64,000 bases of DNA from the NCBI GenBank assembly GCA_037013685.1, contig CM072886.1, positions 62,364,933 through 62,428,932 of the forward strand, written 5' to 3'. The position numbers and the translations under genes were made by a program. The notes below the pieces were generated by a model. The model made no database searches. It saw only the letters and a program-made list of their open reading frames with translations, and had not been told where the DNA came from. This DNA comes from Acridotheres tristis (lineage: Eukaryota; Chordata; Aves; Passeriformes; Sturnidae). Every line of letters starts with the position of its first letter. Position 1 is the stretch's first letter. Positions 27,101 through 35,850 of this stretch are shown here, piece by piece.

Positions 27101-30100
27101 AATATTTTAGTACTATATTTCCGTCATGCCTCTGCACCAGACTTAACTAGGTTACATTTTTTATCCAAAATGTTTGCTTAACACTGAATATATTCTCTCG
27201 CATGCAATTGCAGAAAATACCAGATGCGAAAATATCCAAGGTGACTTAGCAATACATTGTGGGTAACACAATCTGATTATTCACAGGACTTGACTAATGC
27301 CCTCTAAACAACTACTTCTTCTAATTAAGAGATAGAAGCTTTTTCAGCAGTAATCACTTCTTCAAATAAACACATTTTTATACAACCCAAGCTAATCCTG
27401 AAAAAAAAAAATAATGCTTTGTGGAAATGATAACATCATAGCAAAAAAACTTCCTTCTATTTGATGTCCCAAGTCAATATCTGCTACCAATTCAGTTTTC
27501 TTCCAAAACAGAAAGACAAAGTGTGTCAGGGCATGGGCACTTTGTGTGGTTTTTCACTCTCAAGAAACTCTTACTGCTCTGAAGTTACAGCAGATACCAC
27601 CCACCCCCACCACTCAAGCTCATTTGGAAATTGTAACAGGCATGTCCTTGCACGTAGCTACTTGCCTAGGCAACTTCCCTCTAAAACACAGCACCCCTCC
27701 CCACAACCACAATAAATGTAAATGATGCACTGCATACTTTCCTATGACATGCTGCATACATTAAAAAGTTATTCTGCAATGGAGACTTTCTGATCAGCCC
27801 CGCATAAATAAGAACATTACTGTAATTAAGCTTTCAGATAGTAAATTTAAAAAAGAAACCCTTTGATTTTCTGCAAGCAATCACTATATTTCATTTTCTT
27901 TCATTTAAAGACATGGACAATTTTATTATGACCCTTTATCTTTTTTTTCTTAGAGCATTAGCAGCATTGCCAATCCCAAGCACTTAAAAATCATAGAATA
28001 CGTAAAAAAAAAACCCAGGCTGGCTTAATGACAATCAGATTAAAGAAATAAAATAAAAATTTATGTTCTTTTTATTGGCAGTACGATTGTTGAGTCTTGG
28101 GACTTGGTCTTTTCAAGTTATTTTCCAGAACCATATGGGAAGGACAGACAGAGGAAAGGAACACAGCAGACTGATACATGTGCACTTTTACATCTTGTCT
28201 GGCCACAGTATTTCAGGGAGGAAGATCAGAAGAACTGAAGCATTCCTCAAAATAGACCAAAAGACACACAGATACATCAGTAGTGACGAATTATCCTGGG
28301 AGCTATTCTAATGCTGGACAAAGTTTAATGCACAGAAGAAACTCAAGACAGTGTAAAAGCCAAGTAGGCAACAAGCAACAAGAATTCTGAAAATGTTCAT
28401 AAAGTGAAGGAAGGATTTATACAGTTTTACACAGGGCATTTTATAACAAGAATCAAAGTCTGCCAACTTTTCCATTGATACTAACATCTTCCAGTAACTG
28501 AATATACTCTGACCTCAGGTGAGTATAAAACCACTCATCTAGAATGCATTTGCTCTGTAAGTCACAGAACTGAGTCACCAGAGTTAAAGGAATTTTTCTG
28601 AGCAGAGTTTCTCAAGGACCTCTACTGCCAGGCAAGGGAAGTACAAACCTATCACAGGTAGGTAATCACACAGACACCAGGAAGGTGTCCACTTTGCCTA
28701 AAGCCCAAAGCAGACAGTGTACACTTGCTGAAGGAAATAAAAAGCATTGCATTCTCACCTTACTGGCAGTGCATAACTGTACGGTGAAGACAAAAATGAC
28801 GGTGGTCACTGTCCTACGGGGTCAAGAATAAATTCACAGCTTGTATTGCTTGCCCATCTGGCTTGGCCTGCAATGTGACTGTTGATCCAGGAGTGGAGAA
28901 GATAGAAACCAAAAAAAAAGAGAAATAAAAACACAGTTAAGAGTCAACATTTACAGTCATTTACAACAGACTAAGATATCCCAATGAAGACAGAGAGGCT
29001 GCTTTTACTATTACTCAAGCACAAATAAACTATAGATTTAATCCTGCAGACAGAGCTCATACAGTAGAGCAGAGCCCATTTATTCAGAGTGCTCTTTTCC
29101 TAAATGTGATCTTAATGAGGTGAAGAATCATAAGCGAGTGGGGATGACTGTCTTCACTGCCAACAGAACATATTTTATTTGAGAAGCAGTAGCATCCTGA
29201 AAACATAGTGCTGCAAGTACTACTACTAGGTGGGAAATAATCACCTATTGGAATGTGACTTTACCTTGTACACTATCTTGTCATTAAAGGTGGCACACTA
29301 TAGTTGATGCCTATTACTGTAAATTCCCAAATAATATAAACACAGAAACGCTTTACCAATGTGGATTTTTTATTATTTCTGAGATTTTGCTCAGCAAAAT
29401 CATGAAGAGCCAGCACTGAACTTCTGCTGACGTCACCTATTAAACAAAATACGTTTGGGTTTTTCACTTGGAATCTCACCAGATATTTTTATCACTCTTG
29501 GTACAATAAAAGGATTTAGTGAGACCATTTCTCCCTCACTGAGAATAATTTCTGTTGTTTCAGTTTATGAGCATACTTACTTGTTCCTATTTAGGAAAGG
29601 ATTTACATGAATACTTAACTCTAGATAGGTTCTTTAATCAATTCTCATTCAGCAAAACCCTCACTGGGACATGTACTAAAGTAACTTTGTAGTCTGGGAC
29701 CAATACACATATACAGATTTGCGTGTGTTGTACAACCACTTCAGACTACAGCTTTGAGAGAAAAAAACAGCCATGAAGCATTACATTCTCAACACGTGCA
29801 CAGAGATCAAAAAGGAGTTACAGTCATGAATCTAGTTTTCATATTTTTGCAAAAAACAGGAATTTACAAAATTTCTTACGTTTTAAAATGTTAGTCATGC
29901 ATTACCTCAGCCAAAACCATGTAAAAATCTTCAACTTTCTCATATAAAGAATGTGAACCACTGAATAAGACTTCAAAATACAGTGCCTTCGACCAAATAC
30001 CTATTTATTTATCACACTTGGAATCTTGCTTAAAAGTAAAATGAAAGGATTAGGTCAGGATTTTCACTTTGCAAAGCCTAGGCTATTGAAGTCGCTGGAA

Positions 30101-32372
30101 TATACCAAGTCAGTTCTTTACAATGAAATATTTACCTGTGCCAAGCCTGCCATACTTCTGTTTCTTATTCTAATTATATCTTTATCTGTTAACGCAGCAT
30201 TGGTTACAGCAGTCTCAGAAGAGACCTACAACTAAATCTGTATCTGCACTCTCTGAATTGCACACACCGTACCCGTACAGCTCTCCAAAACAGTCAAATC
30301 ACTCACAACCTGTGTGGTTATAGCTGAGGCTGTCACACAGACTGACTTCTCTCAAGCATCACCAGCATCAGCTGCCTCACACGCTGGAGTAGGTTTGCAG
30401 CCAGCCAGTGCTTCAGACCATCTATGCAATCCTGACAAGAATTTCCTTTACAGCCTGCCACACTTTTTTATTGCATTTCCCCCTCAGTTAGTACACTACA
30501 ACAAAAGCAGTGTGCGTATGAACAATGAAAATTATAATCCTGAATGCCATCTGCTAAGATGTGCTGCAAGGGGAAAATCAGGCCTTGATTTTGTTTTACT
30601 AGCCACATTACTAAGACAATTATTTTAAAATTCTAATGTTTAAATCCTTAGGTTTTTTTCAGATGACTGCATTCAAGTGTCTATTTTCTTAATTAATGGG
30701 AAACTAGGCCACTGGATCTATTACATAAAAAATTATTGTTAAGTGAAATTCCAGGTCTCTTGTAAATGTCTTTTAAAACAAAACTCGTTTTTTCAACCTT
30801 TCTAAATAGATTCAATCAGGCTAGAAAAGCAAAGTTGCACTATTTATTTTTCAGAAAAGTGTTTTAAACTATGTATATATGGCCTTTTTGAAAATAATTA
30901 CTTTCTAACACTCTCAGTCACACAGGTAGTTTGTCTTAAAATATGTACAAGCAGCATGCAGCACACAAAGGCTCACACGGCAGGAGTTGTCCTGCTCGTG
31001 ACTATTCCACTCTCTCCAGCCAGTCCTCCTAATAAGCTCTTCTATTTCCAGCCACCTCCTCAGAATGGAGGCCCAAAACAGAGGCGGCTGCACCGAGCAG
31101 AGGATATTCTCTCCTAGCCAGAAGGGCAAGTTAGTTGAGACACTGAGAAGTTGCACTTCAGTGCAGGAAATTGCCTGCAAATACCCTGTCTGTGCCCTCA
31201 CCCCTCCAAGAAGAAACACTCCTGCTCGGCAGGCAGGCTGAGACCTGCAAACTCATCACACCAAACCCAAGACCACCACTGCCTGTCACTGCGAAAGCTG
31301 AACCACCAACAGGCATTTCTCATTGCCTCCTCCTCCAGCTCCAGTGCTGTACCATCAGAGTGATTAAAATATCTATTTTACTGAGATATTTCTGGATTGC
31401 TTTATGTTCCAGTCTGGTACTACAAATGCTCAGGAGCTGTGGGTGCTGATGATTTCTCATCACTGAGACACAAAATCCTCTGGGTGAAGTTCAATATTAG
31501 TGTAAGTGCACCCAAGATTAGTGACTGGAGTATGGGTGTTACCCACTTCTATAGACACTTAATGCAGCTCCTTAATCAGGCAAAAATCCTATTTAAGCCC
31601 ACAGTGCTTTTTGCCATGAAAAGCAATATAGAGAAAATAACAGTGATATGCAGCAGATCACTTTCTGAGCTTGGTTACTCTACTACATGCCTGGATTAAG
31701 TCCAATAAATGAAGTTGTTTGAGATATACACCCATGTAAGTGGCTCACAATCCCATCCCCTGGAGTTGCTCCAGATTTATGACATTAGAACACAGTGCCA
31801 AATTTGGTGCTTTTAAAAAATTATACCTACATTTATGGAAGAGTGGCTTAAAAGAGTAACGTTCAAACAATGAGAATGAAGACAAATATACATTGCTTGG
31901 TGAAACATGTTTTTAAAAGCAACATGCAGTTCAAAGCTAATTATATTGCATATCCTTTGATGGTATTATAAGCTGTGTCAGAAAGTCTCTTGCTCCATGG
32001 CTATAACATCTTGATGAGCACAAATGCAAAAAAATACACTCATACTAGAAATAAAGTGTTTGCTGAGGCAAAAACTGTTTTTCATAGTACATACTTCGGA
32101 TTTTATCATGAGAAACTGCAGTCAGCTTTCACCTAACACACAAAAGAGCCTAGACATTGCTAAGAACTACAAGGAGGCTTTAACAAACCCAGAGTGATAA
32201 TACTGACATCAAGTATCACCAATTTTCATCTTACCAGCCAGAGGGTGTAAAGTACAGCACAAGAGTGGAGAATAACAAGCCTGTGGCCTATGATGAGAAT
32301 GCTGGGATGGGAACTGTTAACAAACACTGACTACTACAGCCATCAAACAGTTAAAGCAGACAGAGACAGTGA
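12177..32372. other. Anonymous AT-rich non-coding sequence, no gene seen
   Basis: These 20 kb hold no recognisable exon, RNA gene or clear transposon. Open frames are short and scattered over all frames. A frame at about 13439-13696 follows a TTTTTACAG acceptor-like site, but it has no strong donor or recognised domain. Minor features are a T13 run at 22788-22800 followed by A, several GTTTTTT tracts, and CA-rich stretches near 25.1-25.3 kb and 27.6-27.7 kb. A stretch near 31010-31110 and one near 20740-20790 loosely recall old amniote repeats but are too diverged to call. If the minus-strand gene model is right, this is first-intron sequence. Confidence 0.55.
22788..22806. repeat. T-run and A-run junction
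   Basis: Thirteen T are followed directly by six A, a local self-complementary homopolymer junction in AT-rich DNA. No function is indicated. Confidence 0.8.
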
Positions 32373-32426
32373 GGGGGGGGAAAGAAGAGAAGGAAAAAAA
32401 AAAAAAAAAAAAGGGAAAACTCTGAA
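32373..32426 (+). repeat. Polypurine tract with a long A-run
   Basis: About 50 bases are almost pure A and G, including a G8 run and an uninterrupted A-run of about 20. It sits just outside the left CpG-rich patch. Such tracts can form triplex DNA and are prone to slippage. No coding or RNA signal is present. Confidence 0.8.
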
Positions 32427-32514
32427 GAAACTTTCATGCAAGCTTGTATAAGCCAAAAGCATTTTTACAAAGTACCACACCTTCATTAATTTGCTAATAA
32501 TACACGCTAGTGGA

Positions 32515-32865
32515 ACTGACGATTTGGCTGACCTGCTAAGCGTGCCACGTACGGTCCCATCTGCCTGACACTCCAGTGGGCAAAGACCACCCTTCCCGAG
32601 AAGTTCGGCCATTAGGAACCCACCACGGGCATCTTTCAATTGTCGGAAAGCTCGAGGCGGTGGCCGCGCCGGCCGTACGCCACCAACGCGGCACACGCAG
32701 GGCTGGCGGTAGCCCGCTGAGTCGCCCGCCAGCCACACACGCACCTGGCTGGCCGGTGAATACGGTGAATCCCGTCTGTTACCATGGCAGCCTGATCTAA
32801 TTACATGACTGATCAGGGCTGGAGTAAGCGCGCTGAAAGCCTGCACCGCTGACATGTCGCTACAT
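32515..32865. promoter_or_regulatory. Small CpG-rich patch beside the main island
   Basis: About 350 bases with dense CpG, including GGCCGCGCCGGCCGTACG near 32660-32680, in otherwise AT-rich surroundings. It lies about 1.1 kb left of the main island, which on the inferred minus-strand gene is just downstream, inside the first intron. It may be a satellite of the unmethylated domain, an intragenic enhancer or a second start region. I see no TATA box or strong splice site. The open frames at 32343-32855 minus and 32576-32800 plus are probably artefacts of high GC. Confidence 0.6.
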
Positions 32866-33895
32866 GATGAGAGAGACAGACAGACAACCGAGCACGGAGG
32901 AAAACCTATCGACCTCTGCCTTACGTAAAAAGTGAGGAGATTACAGCCACCCTTTCAAAATAGCTGCTACCCGTAAAATACCGGGCCAGTTTTACGAACA
33001 AATAAAGTGCAGTAACGTACAATTACTACTATTATCTTGCAGCATCACAAAAATAACTACGGCGCAATATTTTCCCTGGCCATTCTCAATTTCCCTCTCC
33101 CCCATTCATAACCCTCGCTCCATATGATAAAACTGCACCGTCTCTATCACCCAAACAGAAATAGATTAACATGAAGTCGGGATTTTCCTTTAGGGGACGG
33201 TTTCATTCGAAACTGAAATTAAAAGTCCTTGACTTATCAGTGTGTCAGCAGAGTAATTCACTATGCCTGACCGTATCTGACGCGTAAAGTAACCATTACT
33301 GCATAAAATACATAACCATGAGCGTTAAAGGTTAAAGTGTAAGCTGTATTACAAAATATGAATTTCTTTACCATATGAAAGGGAAAAGGTCTCCGGCAAA
33401 GGTCATTTACCTGCACACCCTCCCCGTTCTGTACACAGAAATCATTTGTAAAGAGGAAGGTCTTACAAACCTAGATTTCTTCGTCTGGTCGTAAAATAAA
33501 TGCCTCAAATTTTTCCCCAATTCTATCTGGAGTTCGGGCTCATAGGGGAGAGATGCTGCTCGGAGGAGTCCCTATTACACAGCATACGGTAAACAAAATA
33601 AAAATAGCCTGTCACTCTCGTTGTCTACATAGTGCATTATATAACGGGCTTCCGACTTGTTTTCTTTTCTATTATTACTCTTCAGTAATTCCTCCTCTTC
33701 AATAACATGTAAATCGCTCCCAATTCTGTCATTTTATTATTATCGCTATTACTATTACAGTAGGAGCTGACGCTTTTCCAGCACGCTTTAATTTAGACTT
33801 TAATATTCTCAGGAATCACATTGACGGATTCAGCACCCACAATCGTACACGGGGTCATTTATTTGTTTTTCTGCCCGTAAATTACGATGCCTCAG
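32866..33895. promoter_or_regulatory. AT-rich island shore that retains CpGs
   Basis: This kilobase is AT-rich yet keeps many CpGs, for example TTACGTAA, TTTACGAACA, CTGACGCGTAAAG, GAGCGTTAAAG and TTCATTCGAAAC, unlike most of the window where CpG is depleted. CpG retention in AT-rich DNA is expected where germline methylation is absent, as in the broad unmethylated valleys around developmental regulators. It contains no repeats and no believable open frame, and could include conserved regulatory sequence. Confidence 0.45.
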
Positions 33896-33897
33896 GG

Positions 33898-34004
33898 TAA
33901 AAAAAACCCAAAAACAACCAAAAAAACCAATAAAAAAACCAAAAACCAAACCACCACCAACCAACCCCAAACCCCCGCAACCCAACCACCTCCACCCGAC
34001 CCAA
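33898..34004 (-). repeat. Strand-asymmetric C/A tract (G/T on minus)
   Basis: About 105 bases of the plus strand are nearly all A and C, grading from A-rich to C-rich at the island edge. The minus strand is therefore G/T-rich with repeated GG, GGGG and GGGGG groups and could form G-quadruplex or R-loop structures if transcribed. A plus-strand open frame (33887-35173) starts here, but its predicted N-terminus is a low-complexity K/N/T/Q/P run and should not be read as a protein. Confidence 0.7.
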
Positions 34005-34476
34005 GCAAACCCGGAGGCGACGGGGGATCGGTGAGCGGCAGGAGGGCAGCGGCCGCCACTGGAAGAGGCGAGCGGAGCCCCGGGGCGACGGCGGCGGCGG
34101 GGAACCCCGGCCCCGCTTCCCTTCGGGAAGCCGCCGGCCGGACCCCACAACCGCGGGCGGGCAGCGGGGCGGCGGCGCCCCCCTTCCCCCATCCCTCCCG
34201 CCCCGTCCCTCCCGGCAGTACCGGGTGGCGTCTGCAGCCGGCCTGGGCCCTGAGTGAAGCGGAGCGGGGCTGCTGCCGGGCACATCCCAGCGCCAGCGCC
34301 GCCTCCCCCGCCGCCGCCGCCTCCTCCTCGCTTCATTCACCCTCCGGCAGCCGCCCAGCGCCGTACTACATACGTCGTGCGGCGGCGGCGACCGGCCCTG
34401 CCGGCGACCGGCCCCGCGCTGCGCTCCGCCGGGTCCGCCCGGCGTACGCGCTCCGCACGGCCCCCCCGCACCGCAC

Positions 34477-34780
34477 CGGCCGCGCACGCACACACACGGC
34501 ACCGCACCGGCACCGCACCCCCGCACACACACGGCACCGCACCCCCCACCCGCACACGGCACGGCACGGCACGGCAACCCACACATACACACACAGCCGG
34601 CACCGCACGCTCCGCACACACGCACCGGCACCGCACGCTCGCACGCAGACACACACACACACTCACACTCACACGCACTCGCACGCAGCGGAGCCCTCAC
34701 GCTCACACACGCACACACACACCACACACACGCACCGGCACCGCACATCGCCCTCCCGCACACACGGACACACGCGCAGT
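34477..34780. repeat. CACGGCACCGCA / CA-rich minisatellite in the island
   Basis: About 300 bases are built from imperfect units such as CACGGCACCG, GGCACGGCACGG and CA dinucleotides, with a purer CA block at 34649-34662. Alternating purine-pyrimidine steps of CA and CG favour Z-DNA. On the minus strand the unit reads GTGCGGTGCCGTG. The long cysteine/valine-rich and histidine/threonine-rich open frames across it are translations of this repeat, not genes. Confidence 0.85.
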
Positions 34781-34886
34781 CTCACACACCCCGAGGCCGC
34801 CGCTGCCGCACCGGGGGCCAGCCGCGACTCGCAAAATGTCCACCGTCCCCGCGGCCACCCACACCCCGCCCGGGCCGGGGGGAAGC

Positions 34887-34911
34887 GGGAGGGAGGGAGG
34901 GAGAGGGGGGG
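34887..34911 (+). repeat. G-quadruplex motif in a polypurine run
   Basis: GGGAGGGAGGGAGGG followed by AGA and a G7 run gives at least four G-triplets with one-base loops, a canonical quadruplex pattern on the plus strand. It lies in a polypurine stretch of about 65 bases that ends in the G15 run at 34933-34947. Confidence 0.85.
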
Positions 34912-34932
34912 AGTGAAGAAGGAGGAAGGAGC

Positions 34933-34947
34933 GGGGGGGGGGGGGGG
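34933..34947 (+). repeat. G15 homopolymer
   Basis: Fifteen consecutive G, unusual in length. It is a likely site of length polymorphism and sequencing error, so the exact count should not be trusted. Confidence 0.8.
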
Positions 34948-35043
34948 CAGGGCTGTACGAGCGGCTCCCGCCGCGGGGCCGCCCCAGCCCCCCGCTTCCT
35001 CCCGTGTCCCGCATCCCTACTCTGTTCCCTGCGCAGCGTACTC

Positions 35044-35060
35044 GGCCATTTCGCGGCCGC
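35044..35060 (-). promoter_or_regulatory. Possible YY1-like site beside a NotI octamer
   Basis: On the minus strand the sequence reads GAAATGGCCG, close to the YY1 core AAnATGGC. YY1 sites often sit just downstream of TATA-less starts with this polarity, which would fit a minus-strand start a little to the right. The match is short and could be chance. Confidence 0.3.
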
Positions 35061-35121
35061 CCCCTTCTCCCTCCCTGCCTCCCTCTTCCCTCAGGGCCGG
35101 GCCCGCGGCGGCAGCGCCTGC

Positions 35122-35156
35122 GGGCCGGGCCGGGCCGGGCCGCGGCGGGCCGGGGG
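35122..35156 (+). repeat. GGGCC tandem block, G-quadruplex motif
   Basis: Four GGG groups are separated by exactly CC (35122-35139), followed by further GGG and GGGGG groups. This is a textbook quadruplex pattern on the plus strand with i-motif potential on the minus strand. The GGGCC unit is repeated about four times. Confidence 0.9.
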
Positions 35157-35327
35157 CGGCCGCAGCGAGATAGGCTGAAGCCCCTTGGCGGGGTGGGCAG
35201 CGCGCTTCCCGGCCCCTCAGCCCCGCGTTTTTCCAGCTGGAAATCGCCGGCGGTTTGCAGTCTAAACAAGGGAAGAAGCCGGGAGCGGGTGGGGGGGAGG
35301 CAGAAAGCAGAGGAGGAAAAAAAAGCC

Positions 35328-35334
35328 ACTTACT
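35328..35334 (-). promoter_or_regulatory. Candidate 5' splice site, minus strand
   Basis: Read on the minus strand the junction is TTTACA|GTAAGTGG, a full GTAAGT with A at the last exon base. The exon would end at 35334 and the intron begin at 35333. A polypyrimidine run on the minus strand (35680-35630), followed by the first AG near 35610, could be the acceptor of this exon, giving an exon of roughly 280 bases. This is inferred from consensus only. Confidence 0.45.
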
Positions 35335-35629
35335 GTAAAGTGTCAGTGGAGGTGGGGTTGGCGGGGGTGGGGGTTCAGAGAGACTCGCACACAAATGTCT
35401 TCCTAGCTGATCACGGGGCTTGGGTCTGCTTTTTGTTTGTTTGGTTTTTTTCCTTCCCCCTGCAGTGACACAGGTCCGGGATGTCTCCACCACTGTAGTA
35501 GAAATGATGTCTGCGGTACAGCGCTCGCTCCCTCTCCGCTCTCCAGCATGTAAATGGGTAATAGAAGCCAAATATGGAGCAGTTGGCTGCCTCTGCAACA
35601 GCTCAAGGATCCTACTTCATGCAAAAGGC

Positions 35630-35682
35630 GAAGGGGGGGGGAAGGGGGGGAGAGAGAAGGGAGGAGGAGGAGGCAAGGCAAA
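35630..35682 (+). repeat. Polypurine tract (polypyrimidine on minus)
   Basis: About 50 bases are almost all G and A, with runs of seven to eight G and several GGA units. On the minus strand it is a long C/T run that could act as the pyrimidine tract of a 3' splice site for the exon ending at 35334. It could also form a triplex. Confidence 0.75.
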
Positions 35683-35785
35683 CACTCTGGCAGCCGGCCA
35701 AGAGAGCCACACAGATTATTGCATACGCACGGCACCGCCGGGCCAAGGCGGCCTTTAACCCTTTGCGGGCCGCCGCACGCTGCCT

Positions 35786-35795
35786 GGGGGCGGGG
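35786..35795. promoter_or_regulatory. GC box (Sp1/KLF)
   Basis: GGGGGCGGGG is an extended match to the Sp1/KLF GC box. It lies about 30 bases inside the minus-strand intron that follows the donor at 35826, so it more likely serves a start further left than the start of the upstream exon. Confidence 0.5.
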
Positions 35796-35820
35796 AGGGG
35801 GGCTGGGGGCTCGCCTCGAC

Positions 35821-35832
35821 ACTTACCTCCTC
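35821..35832 (-). promoter_or_regulatory. Strong 5' splice site, minus strand
   Basis: On the minus strand the sequence is GGGAGGAG|GTAAGTGT, a near-perfect donor. The exon would end at 35827 and the intron start at 35826. It is the best splice signal I found near the island and the main reason for assigning the gene to the minus strand. The upstream boundary of this exon, probably a first exon starting between about 35850 and 36100, cannot be fixed by eye. Confidence 0.6.
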
Positions 35833-35850
35833 CCTCCCCTTGTAACACTT

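Larger units (their letters stand above)
34005..35850. promoter_or_regulatory. Large CpG island, probable main promoter
   Basis: About 1.85 kb of very GC-rich, CpG-dense DNA in an AT-rich window is almost certainly a vertebrate promoter island. It contains three GCGGCCGC octamers (34049-34056, 35053-35060, 35156-35163), a GC box at 35786-35795 and long G- and C-runs. No TATA box is seen, as usual for such promoters. Near-consensus 5' splice sites are on the minus strand (introns beginning at 35826 and 35333), favouring leftward transcription. The best plus-strand signal is an acceptor-like TTTTTTCCTTCCCCCTGCAG ending at 35466, so bidirectional output is not excluded. Several long open frames overlap here in all six frames; their C/V/A/R- or T/H/P-rich composition marks them as by-products of GC-rich repeats. 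Confidence 0.93.

Noticed and set aside
31010..31110. Possible CR1 fragment around GAGGCCCAAAACAGAGG
   Set aside because: A single short phrase resembles antisense CR1; the flanks do not follow the family order.
33882..34763. Minus-strand cysteine/valine-rich open frame (293 codons)
   Set aside because: Its N-terminal half is a direct translation of GTGCGGTGCC and GTGT repeats; there is no domain or signal of a real secreted cysteine-rich protein.
1..35000. Strand base skew (C over G, A over T) as support for leftward transcription
   Set aside because: Some lines show it strongly but others sampled do not; without a count over the whole stretch it is not evidence.
33887..35173. Long plus-strand open frame (428 codons) across the island
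   Set aside because: It begins in a C/A-only tract, runs through the CA minisatellite and has low-complexity K/T/H/R/P/A composition. Overlapping frames on both strands stay open over the same DNA, as expected for GC-rich repeats.
35420..35758. Plus-strand exon after the TTTTTTCCTTCCCCCTGCAG acceptor-like site
   Set aside because: The acceptor is good, but no comparable donor follows on the plus strand and the peptide is unrecognised. The stronger splice signals here are on the minus strand.
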